In this document: positions 44,701 to 55,905 of the stretch, in pieces | How the letters are laid out: the number at the start of each line of letters is the position of its first letter | Position numbering within the stretch: the first letter of the stretch is position 1 | DNA from: Euclidia mi | Lineage: Eukaryota > Arthropoda > Insecta > Lepidoptera > Erebidae | Assembly (NCBI GenBank): GCA_944739405.2 | Contig: OX123182.2 | Span: 98,820,051-98,884,050, forward strand | Length of the DNA stretch: 64,000 nucleotides | Direction of reading: 5' to 3' | Notes under the pieces: generated by a model | The model's database searches: none | Told to the model about the DNA's origin: nothing | The model's input: the letters and a program-made list of their open reading frames with translations, nothing else | Translations under genes and position numbers: made by a program

Positions 44701-45465
44701 AGGAAAACACTTTTGGATACATCTTTTAATGTTACTGAGCGTGCTCGTTTGCTGGCTGTGGGGGAATGGGAATCCCGTCTATGGCTTCAGGCACTACCAT
44801 CGTCCAACACAGGAACCATGTTGGACGATGAGACGTTCCGTATCGCCACTTGTCTCCGATTAGGTGCTCCGTGTGTTTCTCCGCATCGATGTCATTGTGG
44901 AGAAGACGTCGATAGCCTCGGACACCATGGGCTATCCTGCAGCAGAAGCGCTGGTAGAATTCCTCGTCATGCTCACCTAAATGACATAATCCGTCGTGCT
45001 CTTGTCGCGTCTGGTGTACCAGCTGTACTTGAACCAAATGGTTTGGTACGCGACGACGGGAAGAGACCTGATGGTATGTCACTGTTACCATGGAAAATGG
45101 GTAGGCCTTTGGTGTGGGACGCAACCTGCGTAGACACCCTCACGCCATCCCATGTTTCAAGCTCGGGAGGCCATGCTGGCGCTGCTGCTGCATCTGCGGA
45201 AACCCTCAAACGACGCAAATACAGTAATCTAGTAGCTAATTACGTATTTGAGCCGTTTGGGGTGGAAACGCTAGGCTCATGGGGTCCAAGCGCTCGTTCT
45301 TTATACCGAGAAATATCTAAACGGTTAGTCGACGTCTCACGTGACCAAAAGGCTAGTTTATTATTTGCTCAAAGAATCAGCATTGCCATCCAGCGTGGCA
45401 ATGCTGCCAGCCTTCTGGGCACGTTACCCGATGATATTGATGCGGAGGCATTCTACGACGCCTAA
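41703..45465 (+). pseudogene. RLE-type LINE ORF: zinc finger, YLDD RT, endonuclease
   Basis: From ATG 41703: acidic start, CPDCSQDRFFKGKRALKVH (C2H2-like finger), frameshift near 41850, then a linker (VPRGARPSVSKKLAEFIGVVL) and the RT start (DSAGGLDALTPQHLKDL). A shift near 42600 leads to GGIRPIAVGCTYRRIAAK and GFGSKGGCEAAIHAL. Another near 42780 gives VDLKNAFNLVNRDTL, GCQQGDPLGPVIF and the palm box WYLDDVTLGG (about 43033-43062). After the insertion, frames continue (SSFGLLGSPVFEEAF, shift near 44350, PIRLGGLGV) to CHCGEDVDSLGHHGLSC and the endonuclease DGKRPDGMSLLPWKM...LVWDATCVD. YLDD instead of the common YADD and the GCTYRRIAAK box mark a distinct lineage within the R2-like superfamily. 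It is dead. Confidence 0.75.
43233..44106. mobile_element. AT-rich insertion with short GGCCTG...CGGCCA ends
   Basis: The left end GGGCCTGGCACGGCCA and the complement of the right end CGGCCTGTAGCGGCCA are imperfect inverted repeats. The block is far more AT-rich than the LINE it splits, and coding sequence resumes on the far side. An exact target-site duplication was not found (adjacent octamers ACATTATG and GTATTTGG differ). Probably a non-autonomous DNA element. Confidence 0.55.
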
Positions 45466-45654
45466 ACACACCTGTACATATGTATCTACTTATACTTTTT
45501 ATTTTTAGTTTCATGTACATATATATTCTTACACAGTATGATTATTTAAGATAGTAATGTATATAGTTATAATTAATCATCTGCAATGTACCTAATTCTG
45601 AAAACTTAAATAATAAATATATATATTTTACAGACGTGTTGTCTAGGAAACATA

Positions 45655-47758
45655 TCTATACTAATATAATAAAGCGGAAGAGTTTGTTTGTTTGTTTGTT
45701 TATTTGTTTGTTTGTTTGTTTGTTTGAACGCGCTAATCTCAGGAACTACCGGTCGGATCTGAAAAAATCTTTTTGTATACGATAGCCCAGTTTTGCCGGA
45801 AGGCTATAGGCTATATAACATCACGCTTCGACCCTTTGGGGCCAGGCAAAAGGCTAAAAAGGCTAAAAGATAATGTCGGCTAATCTCAGGAACTAGCAGT
45901 CGGATTAGAAAAATTGTTATTGCATATGATAGCCCAAGTATTCCGAAAGGCTATAGGCTATATAAAATTACGCCACAACTTTTAGGGGCCAGACAAAAAT
46001 AATTAAATGTTCAAACGAGAAGGGGGAGGGTTGGGTCAAAAGCAAAAAAGGCTAAACGAATAGGATACAATCTATATGGGTATCGTTTTCAAGATTTTCG
46101 GGACGCTGATTAATAATATGAAATTTATTTAGTGATCCAAGATGGCGGACGGGAAATCAAAGATAGCGGATGAGAAAATTTAAAAAATCAATATGGGTAT
46201 CGCCTTCGATATTTTAGGGGGTGGGGAATCGAAATACAACATCTATTTCGTGATCAAAGATGGCGGATGGGAAATCAAAGATGGCGGATGGAAAAAAATT
46301 ATAAAATCAATATTGGTATCGTCTGCGATGATAAAAGGGATGGGGAATCCAAATACAACATCTGTTTCGTGATTCAAGATAGTGGATGGGAAATCAAAGA
46401 TGGCGGATGGGAAAAAATTTAAAAATCAATATGGGTATCGTCTCTGATGACTTAAGGGATGGAGAATGCAAATACAACAACTATTTTGTGATCGAAATAA
46501 AGAAAAGATCGAAAAAGATGGCGGATAGGAAATGAAAGATGGCGGACGGGATCTTTTTAAAAGTCGATATGGGTATCGTCTTCGATATTTAAAGGAATGG
46601 GGAATTCAAAAACACCATCTATTTCGGGATCAAAGATGGCGGATGGGATTTTTTTTTTAAATCCCTATGGAGATCGTCTCCGATGTTAAAAGGGATGGGT
46701 AATCCAAATACAACATCTGTTTCGTGATTTAAGAGGGTGGATGGGAAATCAAAGATGACGTATGGGAACATACATATCGTCACGCCTTTTATCCCCGAAG
46801 GGGTAGGCAGAGGTGTATTTCTACACCCACTTTTCGCCAGATATACTTTAGCCCACGTAATAGGGGGCGAGCCTATCGAACCCGGGACCTCCTGATCCCA
46901 CGCGCACATTTATGCCGCGAGACCAACGAGGCAGTCGTATAGGGTTTGATGTCGAGTTTTCCGTCTCTACGCAAAGATGGTATTTGCATCGTGTTATCCC
47001 TTAGTCGCCTCTTACGACACCCACGGGAAGTAGGGGCTGGTGACACTTGTATTCTATGCCGTCAACCACACGGCGGATGGGAAAAATTTTAAAAATCAAT
47101 ATGGGTATCGTCTCTGATGATTTAAGGAATGGTGAATCCAAATACAACATCTATTTCGTAATCAAAGATGGCGGATCGGAAATCAAAGATGGCGGATGGG
47201 ATGTTTTTTAAAGTCGATATGGTTATCGTCTCCGATATTTTAAGGAATGGGGAATTCAAAAACACCATCTATTTCGTGATCAAAGATGGCGGATGGGGTT
47301 TTTTTTTAAATCAATATGGGTATCGTCTCCGATGTTTAAAGGGATGGGGAATCCAAATACAACATCTATTTCGTGATTCAAGATGGTGGATGGGAAATCA
47401 AAGAAGGCGGATGGGAAAAATAAAACAAATCAATATGGGTATCGTCTCTCATGATTTAAGGGATGGTGAATCCAAATACAACATCTGTTTCGTGATCAAT
47501 GATGGCGGATAGGAAATCTAAGATGGTGGACGGGATTTTTTTTGTAAAGTCTATATGGGTATCGTCTCCGATATTTTGAGGAATGGGGAATTCAGTATTA
47601 TATAAAAATCTATGGGTTTTTTCTTCATCATTTATAGACTCTGAAATGATAAGAGATTAAGCGCTATGTCAATAGTAACTTTGGAAATTGGGCTTGGAAA
47701 AAAGGGAATTAAATAAAAACTCTTAAAAAGGCGATACGGAGTTCGCTGGGTCATCTAG
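45655..47758 (+). mobile_element. Helitron, unit 1 of a head-to-tail array
   Basis: It starts TCTATACTAATATAATAAAG after an A and ends GCGATACGGAGTTCGC (short hairpin), CTGGGTCATCTAG. A GTTT microsatellite lies near the 5' end, then two GGCTATAGGCTATATAA blocks, then the internal repeat array. There are no Rep/helicase genes, so it is non-autonomous. A SINE sits inside at about 46768-47072. The next unit starts at the following base. Confidence 0.85.
46768..47072 (-). mobile_element. tRNA-headed SINE inside Helitron unit 1
   Basis: It carries TCACGCCTTTTATCCCCGAA and GGGGTAGGCAGAGG. The complement of 46870-46935 has tRNA-like boxes (TTGGTCTCGCGG and GGGTTCGATAGG). It interrupts a GATGGCGGATGGGAA repeat unit, so it post-dates array growth. 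Confidence 0.65.
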
Positions 47759-49393
47759 TCTATACTAATATAATAAAGCGGAAGAGTTTGTTTTTTTGTT
47801 TGTTTGTTTATTTGTTTGTTTGTTTGTTTGTTTGAACGCGCTAATCTCAGGAACTACCGGTCGGATCTGAAAAAATCTTTTTGTATACGATAGCCCAGTT
47901 TTTCCGAAAGGCTATAGGCTATATAACATCACGCTTCAACCCTTTGGGGCCAGGCAAAAGGCTAAAAAGCCTAAAAGATAATGTCGGCTAATCTCAGGAA
48001 CTAGCAGTCGGATTAAAAAATTTGTTATTGCCTATGATAGCCCAAGTATTCCAAAAGGCTATAGGCTATATAAAATTACGCCACAACTTTTAGGGGCCAG
48101 ACAAAAATAATAAAATGGTCAAACGAGAAGGGCGAGAGTTGGGTCAAAGGCAAAAAAAGGCTAAACGAATAGGATACAATCTATATGGGTATCGTTTTCA
48201 AGATTTTCGGGACGCTGATTAATAATATGAAATTTATTTTGTGATCCAAGATGGCGGACGGGCAATCAAAGATGGCGGATAAGAAAATTTAAAAAATCAA
48301 TATGGGTATCGCCTTCGATATTTTAGGGGGTGGGGAATCTAAATACAACATCTTTTTCGTGATCAAAGATGGCGGATGGAAGAAATTATAAAATCAATAT
48401 TGGTATCGTCTGCGATGTTAAAAGGGATGGGGAATCCAAATACAACATCTGTTTCGTGATTCAAGATGGTGGATGGGAAATCAAATATGGCGGATGGGAA
48501 AAATTTAAAAAATCAATATGGGTATCGTCTCTGATGATTTAAGGGATGGAGAATGCAAATACAACAACTATTTAGTGATCAAAGATGGCGGATAGGCAAT
48601 CAAAGGTGGCGGACGGGATGTTTTTAAAAGTCGATATGGGTATCGTCTTCGATATTTAAAGGAATGAGGAATTCAAAAACACCATCTATTTCGTGATCAA
48701 AGATGGCGGATGGTTTTTTTTTTTTAAATCACTTTGGGGATCGTCTCCGATGTTAAAAGGGATGGGTAATCCAAATACAACATCTGTTTCGTGATTCAAG
48801 AGGGTGGATGGGAAATCAAAGATGGCGGATGGGAAAAATTTTAAAAATCAATATGGGTATCGTCTCCGATATTTTAAGGAATGGGGAATTCAAAAACACC
48901 ATCTATTTCGTGATCAAAGATGGCGGATGGGAATTTAAAAAAAAAAACAATATGGGTATGGTCTCCGATGTTTAAAGGGATGGGGAATCCAAATACAACA
49001 TCTATTTCGTGATTCAAGATGGTGGATGGGAAATCAAAGATGGCGGATGGGAAAAATTAAAAAAATCAATATGGGTATCGTCTCTCATGATTTAAGGGAT
49101 GGTGAATGCAAATACAACATCTATTTCGTGATCAATTATGGCGGATAGGAAATCTAAGATGGTGGACGGGAATTTTTTTGTAAAGTCTATATGGGTATCG
49201 TCTCCGATATTTTAAGGAATGGGGAATTCAATATTATATAAAAATCTATGTTTTTTTGTTCATCATTAATAGACTCTGAAATGATAAAAGATTAAGCGCT
49301 ATGTCAATGGTAACTTTGGAAATGGGGCTTGGAAAAAAGGGAATTAAATAAAAACTCTTAAAAAGGCGATACGGAGTTCGCTGGGTCAGCTAG
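47759..49393 (+). mobile_element. Helitron, unit 2
   Basis: It begins TCTATACTAATATAATAAAG immediately after the CTAG of unit 1 and ends CTGGGTCAGCTAG. The layout is the same as unit 1 with a shorter internal array and no SINE. Confidence 0.85.
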
Positions 49394-51967
49394 TACTAAT
49401 ATAATAAAGCGGAAGAGTTTGTTTGTTTGTTTGTTTGTTTGTTTGTTTGTTTGTTTGTTTGTTTGTTTGAACGCGCTAATCTCAGGAACTACCGGTCGGA
49501 TCTGAAAAATTCTTTTTGTATACGATAGCCCAGTTATTCCGGAAGGCTATAGGCTATATAACATAACGCTTCGACCCTTTGGGGCCGGACAAAAGGCTAA
49601 AACATAATGTCGGCTAATCTCAGGAACTAGCAGTCGGATTTTAAAAATTGTTATTGCCTATGATAGCTCAATTATTCCGAAAAGATATAGGCTATATAAA
49701 ATTACACCTCAACTTTTAGGGGCCAGACAAAAATAATAAAGTGGTCAAACGAGAAGGGGGAGGGTTGGGTCAAAGGCAAAAAAAGGATAAACTAATAGGA
49801 TATAGTCTATATGGGTATCGTTTTCGAGATTATCGGGACGCTGATTAATAATATGAACTTTATTTAGTGATCCAAGATGGCGGACGGGAAATCAAAGATG
49901 GCGGATGACAAAATTTTAAATATCAATATGGGTATCGCTTTCGATATTTTAAGGGGTGGAGAATCGAAATACAACATCTATTTCGTGATCAAAGATGGTG
50001 GATGGGCAATCAAAGATGGCGGATGGGAAAATTAAAAAAAAACAATATTGGTATAGTCTCCGATGTTTAAAGGGATGGGGAATCCAAAAACAACATCTAT
50101 TTCGTGATTCAAGACGGTGGATGGGAAATCAAAAATGGCGGATGGGAAATTTTTAAAAATCAATATGGGTATCGTCTCGGATGATTTAAGGGATGGTGAA
50201 TCCAAATACAACATCTATTTCGTGATCAAAGATGGCGGATAGAAAATCAAAGATGGCGGACGGGATTTTTTTTAAAAGTCGTTATGGGTATCGTCACCGA
50301 TATTTAAAGGGATGGGGCATCCAAATCCAACATCTATTTCGTGATCAAAGATGGCGGATGAGAAATCAAAGATGGCGGATGAGAAAGTTTTAAAGAATCA
50401 ATATGGTTATCGTCTCCGATGTTTTAAGGGATGGCGAATCTAAATACAACATCTATTTCGTGATCAAAGATGTCGGATAGGAAAATCAAAGATGGTGGAC
50501 GGGATTTTTTTAAAGTCGATATGGGTATCGTCTCCGATATTTTAAGGAATGAGGAATTCAAAAACATCATCTATTTCGTGATCAAAGATGGCGGATAGGA
50601 TTTTATTTAAAAATCAATAAGGGTATCGTCTCCGATGTTTGAAGGGTTGGGGAATCCAAATACAACGTCTATTTCGTGATTCAAGATGGCGGATGGGAAA
50701 TCAAAGATGGCGGATGGGAAAAATTTAAAAAATCAATATGGGTATCGTCTCCGATATTTTAAGGAATGAGGAATTCAAAAACACCATCTATTTCGTGATC
50801 AAAGATGGCGGATAGGATTTTATTTAAAAATCAATAGGGGTATCGTCTCCGATGTTTGAAGGGAGGGGGAATCCAAATACAACATCTATTTCGTGATTCA
50901 AGATGGCGGATGGGAAAAATTTAAAAAATCAATATGGGTATCGTTTCTGATGATTTAAGGGATGAGGAATCCAAAAACAACATCTATTTCGTGATTCAAG
51001 ATGGCGGATGGGAAATCAAAGATGGCGGATGGGAAAAATTTTAAAAATCAATATGGGTATCGTCTCCGATATTTTAAGGAATGAGGAATTCAAAAACACC
51101 ATCTATTTCGTGATCAAACATGGCGGATAGTATTTTATTTAAAAATCAATATGGGTATCGTCTCCGATGTTTGAAGGGATGGGCAATCCAAATACAACGT
51201 CTATTTCGTGATTCAAGATGGCGGATGGGAAATCAAAGATGGCGGATGGGAAATCAAAGATGGCGGATGGGAAATCAAAGATGGCGATGGGAAAAATTTA
51301 AAAAATCAATATGGGTATCGTCTCTGATGATTTAAGGGATGGAGAATGCAAATACAACAACTATTTCGTGATCAAAGATGGCGGATAGGAAATCAAAGAT
51401 GGCGGACGGGATCTTTTTAAAAGTCGATATGGGTATCGTCTTCGATATTTAAAGGAATGGGGAATTCAAAAACACCATCTATTTCGTGATCAAAGATGGC
51501 AGATGGGATTTTTTTTTAAATGACTGTGGAGATCGTCTCCGATGTTGAAAGGGATGGGTAATCCAAATACAACATCTGTTTCGTGATTCAAGAGGGTGGA
51601 TGGGAAATCAAAGGTGGCGGATGGGAAAAATTAAAAAAATCAATATGGTTATCGTCTCTCATGATTTAAGGGATGGTGAATCCAAATACAACATCTATTT
51701 CGTGATCAATGATGGCGGATAGGAAATCTAAGATGGTGGACGGGAATTTTTTTGTAAAGTCTATATGGGTATCGTCTCCGATATTTTAAGGAATGGGGAA
51801 TTCAATATTATATAAAAATCTATGTTTTTTTGTTCATCATTTATAGACTCTGAAATGATAAGAGACTAAGCGCTATGTCAATGGTAACTTTGGAAATGGG
51901 GCTTGGAAAAAAGGGAATTAAATAAAAACTCTTAAAAAGGCGATACGGAGTTCGCTGGGTCAGCTAG
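49394..51967 (+). mobile_element. Helitron, unit 3
   Basis: It starts TACTAATATAATAAAGCGG, lacking the first four bases of the other units, and ends CTGGGTCAGCTAG followed by T. It has the longest internal array of the three. Confidence 0.83.
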
Positions 51968-53159
51968 TATTAATATATAACGATATTACTGAGGTGGTTT
52001 TCTATCAGACACATACCTTAACACTGACGTGGTAGTCTGGTAGCCACTTTCTCGCGTAAATCAACTCGTGTGCTTGCTTTGAGTGCTCACGGTGCACTTA
52101 TCAACGCACAACAACGCGATTTGAAGGTACTGAGAAGCGCAAATTTTTGTCGCAGCAAATATGGTCAATTTACGTATTTTTATATTGTGGTGGCTGTTGG
52201 CCTACCACGTCAGTCGCAGAACGTTAATCTTACCTTGGGTACTAGTGTTCAACAAATATTGATGCAAATAAAATTATACTAGTAATTGCTGTGTTCTTAC
52301 CGGAATGTATCTTTAGTGGCAATAAATATATTATTATTATTATCTATTATTTCCTCTGCATATCACGCTGGCCAAGCGCAGGTTGGCAGACATCACATGT
52401 CTTTCGAGAACATTATGAAGAACTCTCAGATATGCAGGATTCTTAACCATGTTTTCCTCGGCAGCAACTTTCTCACGACAAATTGGCGACAGTAAAAGTG
52501 GCCATGAGTGTTTTCCTGTACCTTACTTTAATTTAAATCAATTTAATGAACGTGTGAATGTGGTAGAATATTATTATTATTATTTCAGAAATAAGTTTAA
52601 ACCAGCAACTACCACAATTACCTTCTTATTCGGCACTAACGGATGTACCGCAAACGTAATAAAATCCCCAACTAACAAAACTAACAATACAAACCGGGAT
52701 ATTTTTCATTTTACAGTACATTCTCTAAAATATGTACTGCATGAACATCGTAAACATAAGCCGCTATTCACCTCAGTGTGCAACGCATCAAGCGACACAG
52801 AAATGATTTGTGCTGCACTATATTTTACCTGAAAACGGCCCGGTCGGGACTATGGGCTTAGCGACGTGTAACGCGATATGCTACAAGTGGTACACGCTCC
52901 ATGGTGTGTTTTACTTACGAGGATGGTGACAGCTTATGCCTAGTTATTTACAACTCTAATTCAGGACAAATTTCCCTGTTCTAAATGGTACCGGTTTTCC
53001 TAGTTAACTGATCGCTTGAATAGAAACTCTAAAACAAACTGAAGCTGTTGTTTTTTTTCGAGTGCAATGTAGAATATCATCTGGTGCGCATCGTTCATAT
53101 AGCTGCATTAATACTCAATCAATCATTGCATTCTACAATGTTGACCCGTTATAAACATA
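51968..53159. other. Intergenic sequence with SINE and piggyBac-like scraps
   Basis: 52018-52050 (TTAACACTGACGTGGTAGTC, TGGTAGCCAC) resembles the subterminal sequence of the piggyBac element at 40106. 52370-52500 is an antisense SINE body (CACGCTGGCCAAGCGCAGG, then CATGTCTTTCGAGAACATTA). Short frames at 52070-52832 show no domain. Confidence 0.5.
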
Positions 53160-53330
53160 CTAGCTGACCCGGCAAACTTCGTACCACCAAATTATATAAT
53201 TATTTTATTGCTTTTCACACAAGCATTCTTCTGACTATAACACGTAAAAATATAAAATAGAGATTTATCCAATTTGGTGCAGTCGTTTGATGGTTATGCC
53301 CGTACAAACATTAGCATTGTGGCAATTTGA
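53160..53330 (-). mobile_element. Helitron 3' end fragment
   Basis: The complement ends GCCGGGTCAGCTAG at 53160, the same terminus as the Helitrons at 45655-51967. The inner sequence differs from them, so it is another family with the shared end. No 5' TC end was located. Confidence 0.55.
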
Positions 53331-53535
53331 TGGCCCGCATCCAGCAGCGATTATCAACAAAAAAGCGCGCATTGTACATGGGATCTCCCATTACAATCGC
53401 GTGTTGAGTCGCTCATCGCTGAAGTCATGGCCGTGTAATACAGGCGTCTAGTTTTACGGCCGCGTCTAGTTCCTCGTCGACACCTCACTGACCTATTTCG
53501 CTTCGCTGACTCCCACTACTTGCGAGTACTACTAT

Positions 53536-53575
53536 GCTCAAACAAAATTGATCAGTTGATCAATTTTGTTTGAGC
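53536..53575. repeat. Perfect 19-bp-arm hairpin
   Basis: GCTCAAACAAAATTGATCA and its exact complement are separated by GT. No flanking duplication is seen. Similar in form to the hairpin at 37332. Confidence 0.85.
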
Positions 53576-53639
53576 TCGTTCTTATTTTTCTAGTAGGTAT
53601 TTGGTTTATATATATTTTTGGTTGGTATATTGGTCTGTC

Positions 53640-53826
53640 CGTATGGTGACGGATTAAGAATACGGAATGTCACCACCCCATATTATCCCATGGGTGTCGT
53701 AAGAGCCGACAGAGGGAGCATAGGTATTATGCAGAGAACAGCACTGTAAGAGAAGGAAAACTTGATACAAATCCTATACCAACCCGTTTGGCCAGCGTGG
53801 TATAGTAGGCCAATTCCTCCTTTTTA
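53640..53826 (+). repeat. Interspersed repeat (CCAACCCGTTTGGCCAGCGTGG family), copy 1
   Basis: It contains CCGTATGGTGACGGATTAAG, GTGTCGTAAGAGCCGACAGA and CCAACCCGTTTGGCCAGCGT. An inverted copy is at 55663-55905. This is a familiar SINE/RTE-tail type sequence in Lepidoptera. Confidence 0.7.
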
Positions 53827-53827
53827 A

Positions 53828-54057
53828 CCGACTTAAAAAAAAGGAGGAGGTTCTCAATTCGTCGGAATCTTTTTTTATGTATGTTCGCCGATTTCTCTAA
53901 GACGCCTGGACCGATTTCAAAAATTCTTGTTTGAAAAAAGTGTAGAGGTTTTTTTAGTCAGATCAGAAATACTTAGCTTGGCACCGACTCCAAAAAGTTT
54001 TGCTCCAAATCCAATTATTTCTTGCCTTTTAGTTCCTTAGTGATTTTTGAAGTCGGG
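53828..54057. mobile_element. Short element with CCGACTT...AAGTCGG ends
   Basis: The left end reads ACCGACTTAAAAAAAAGGAG and the right end TTTTTGAAGTCGGGTTTTTT, giving imperfect inverted termini. AAGGAGGAGGTTCTCAATTC is a phrase I know from a common lepidopteran repeat. No coding content. Confidence 0.5.
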
Positions 54058-54064
54058 TTTTTTT

Positions 54065-54575
54065 TCTTTAAAAAATATTTTTATAAAGGAGAGGCCTAGC
54101 CAAGTACTAACCGTTCGTCAGTTATATGTTCTCTGTTCAGTTTTGAAGAAACATTCTGAAACTAATTTACCGACAACTCGTACCAACCCACAGGGACGTC
54201 GTCATTTCAGAATTTTGCCCCTAGTTCGATATAAAAATAGCCTGTCGCACAGAATATTCTGTTATTTGGGCAGTCATTTATATAATAAATTGAACTCTAT
54301 TTTAAACATATATTCTCTATCTAAATCTAAATGCAAAGAAGTTGTTTTAGAATGGTTACGAAAACTTAGTTACGATGAAACTGAAAATCTTTTGAAAACT
54401 GTAATATGACCAGCTAATCACCTATAAAATAGTGTGCCTGCCTGGTAGTTTGTCTGACAGGATTTTCCTAGTTCAGATACCAGTCTCTCACAAAGGTATA
54501 ATCTGTTTTTCTGGACATGAATCAATGTAGTTTGTAAGTTGCCTTAGTGAAAGAAAATAAATACTTTGAATTGAA
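54065..54575 (+). pseudogene. CR1-type LINE, 3' end only
   Basis: An open frame to the TGA at 54407-54409 encodes the usual C-terminal stretch after RT (VRQLYVLCSVLKKH, PLVRYKNSLSHRIFCYLG, LYNKLNSILN). A 3' UTR of about 160 bp follows, with AAAATAAATACTTTGAATTG and a TTGAA-type end, characteristic of CR1 tails. The endonuclease and RT are missing (5' truncation). Confidence 0.65.
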
Positions 54576-54764
54576 AGGCTGATGATGATTTGGTTTATGT
54601 TTTTTTTATATCCCTTTTTCTAAGTGATTCAATGACTGCTTTAATGTGGCATATTAGCTCTGTATATAAACTGTTCCACAGCTCTAAATAGGCCTCTTTT
54701 CACTATGAGTAGGATTAGGATATAATCTACCACGGTGGCCAGGAGTGGTTTGGCACATTTCACA

Positions 54765-54886
54765 TATCTAACGTGAACATTTCATAATGTTTACGTTAGA
54801 TAAAAAAATAGACGTATAAACAGATTTTATCATTATATATTGGTCGAGACCCACAACGCAGGCTAAAATGATAGCCTGCGTTGTGG
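54765..54886. repeat. Two neighbouring hairpins
   Basis: 54765-54781 pairs with 54786-54802 (17 bp, one mismatch, 4-base loop). 54851-54865 pairs exactly with 54872-54886 (CCACAACGCAGGCTA, 6-base loop). No element ends are evident. Confidence 0.8.
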
Positions 54887-55130
54887 CTTAATTGTAAATA
54901 TGTTAATGATTTTCTTGTAGTTTGTAGTTTTATATTATAAATAAGATTAGAAAAATAATTTACTCTACCGTCTGTAAGGTTATTAATGTATAATTAATTT
55001 AAATAGACGTAAATAACGTCTACGTAACTTCATTATAAAGTAACGATGCCTACTTATATTATTTACGTATTACCTACTAATTTTATGGAAATAGACACGA
55101 CCTTAATAATGCTAAACAGATACTGGTTAC

Positions 55131-55302
55131 CATAGTATCTTCTTGGGTTTACGCGAATGTTACACATTGAAATTAAACTACAGTCGGCTAGTAATAAATT
55201 AAAAATAAAAATATAGTTTCTAGATCATTAGTTTCAAATGTAATAACTTAGTGAAACCAATACATCGCGATAAAATCCGTAAACTGTAGTTTAATTTCAA
55301 GT
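55131..55302 (+). repeat. MITE-like repeat, copy 2, with both inverted ends
   Basis: TTGAAATTAAACTACAGT (from about 55168) and ACTGTAGTTTAATTTCAA (55285-55302) are inverted termini around a body shared with 35378-35535. A second GTTTAATTTCAA follows directly. No transposase. Confidence 0.7.
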
Positions 55303-55662
55303 TTAATTTCAAAGATACTGGTTAAATATCAAGATGGTCGAATTTTCCAGCAGGTAAAAGCTAATCTGTTTTGTACCCTTAGCCCATTTAATTAGCGATA
55401 AAATTTTATGTCCTGTATCGTTTTATTATGTTTTACCACTATATTTGGGTACCGTTACATCCCAGCTAAATAAAATAAATAACTGTGGTTAACACTGTAA
55501 TACCATGATATATATTGTAAATTATACTAATCGTAGAGACATGTTAAAGGTTTTATACTATATTTTTGAAATGTAGCGCGTAGCTTTTTTTACTATTATA
55601 TTGGCGCTGCGGCAAGCTTAAAAGTACAATTAATAACCACACAGAAGGTTTGAATTCTATAC

Positions 55663-55905
55663 TCATCATCATCATCATCATCAGCCTTTAACAGTCCACT
55701 GCTGGACTAGGCCTCTCCTTTGAATGGATGAATTGGCCTACTATACCACGCTGGCCAAACGGGTTGGTATAGGGTTTGTATCAAGTTTTCCTTCTCTTAC
55801 AGTGGTGTTCTCTGCATAATATGCTCCCTCTGTCGGCTCTTACGACACCCATGGGATGATATGGGGTGGTGACATTCCGAATTCTTAATCCGTCACCACA
55901 CGGAC
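55663..55905 (-). repeat. Interspersed repeat, copy 2, with (CAT)n
   Basis: This inverted copy of 53640-53826 (CCACGCTGGCCAAACGGGTT, ATGGGATGATATGGGGTGGT) is preceded by (CAT)n and GTCCACTGCTGGACTAGGCC, the classic lepidopteran RTE-tail signature. Confidence 0.75.

Larger units (their letters stand above)
41580..45640 (+). mobile_element. Broken LINE with restriction-like endonuclease (clade unassigned)
   Basis: It starts roughly just after the piggyBac right TTAA and ends near the TTAAATAATAAATATAT tail at 45610-45635. It has one ORF in pieces and a foreign insertion at 43233-44106. Edges are approximate because no TSD was found. Confidence 0.6.
46140..51740 (+). repeat. Internal ~100-120-bp repeat array rich in AAGATGGCGGA
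   Basis: A unit combining ATCAATATGGGTATCGTCTC, CGATATTTTAAGGAATGGGG, CATCTATTTCGTGATCAAAG and ATGGCGGATGGGAAATC repeats through all three Helitrons. At least three variants alternate (GGGATGGGGAATCCAAATAC, GGAATGGGGAATTCAAAAAC, GGGATGGTGAATCCAAATAC). AAGATGGCGG appears several dozen times, often twice per unit. Confidence 0.9.

Noticed and set aside
46140..51740. CRISPR-like periodic repeats
   Set aside because: Units are 100-120 bp, imperfect and lie inside Helitrons of an insect genome; there are no short identical repeats with unique spacers and no cas genes.
52070..52832. Three short plus-strand frames as host genes
   Set aside because: No domain, AT-driven composition, and overlap with an antisense SINE body.
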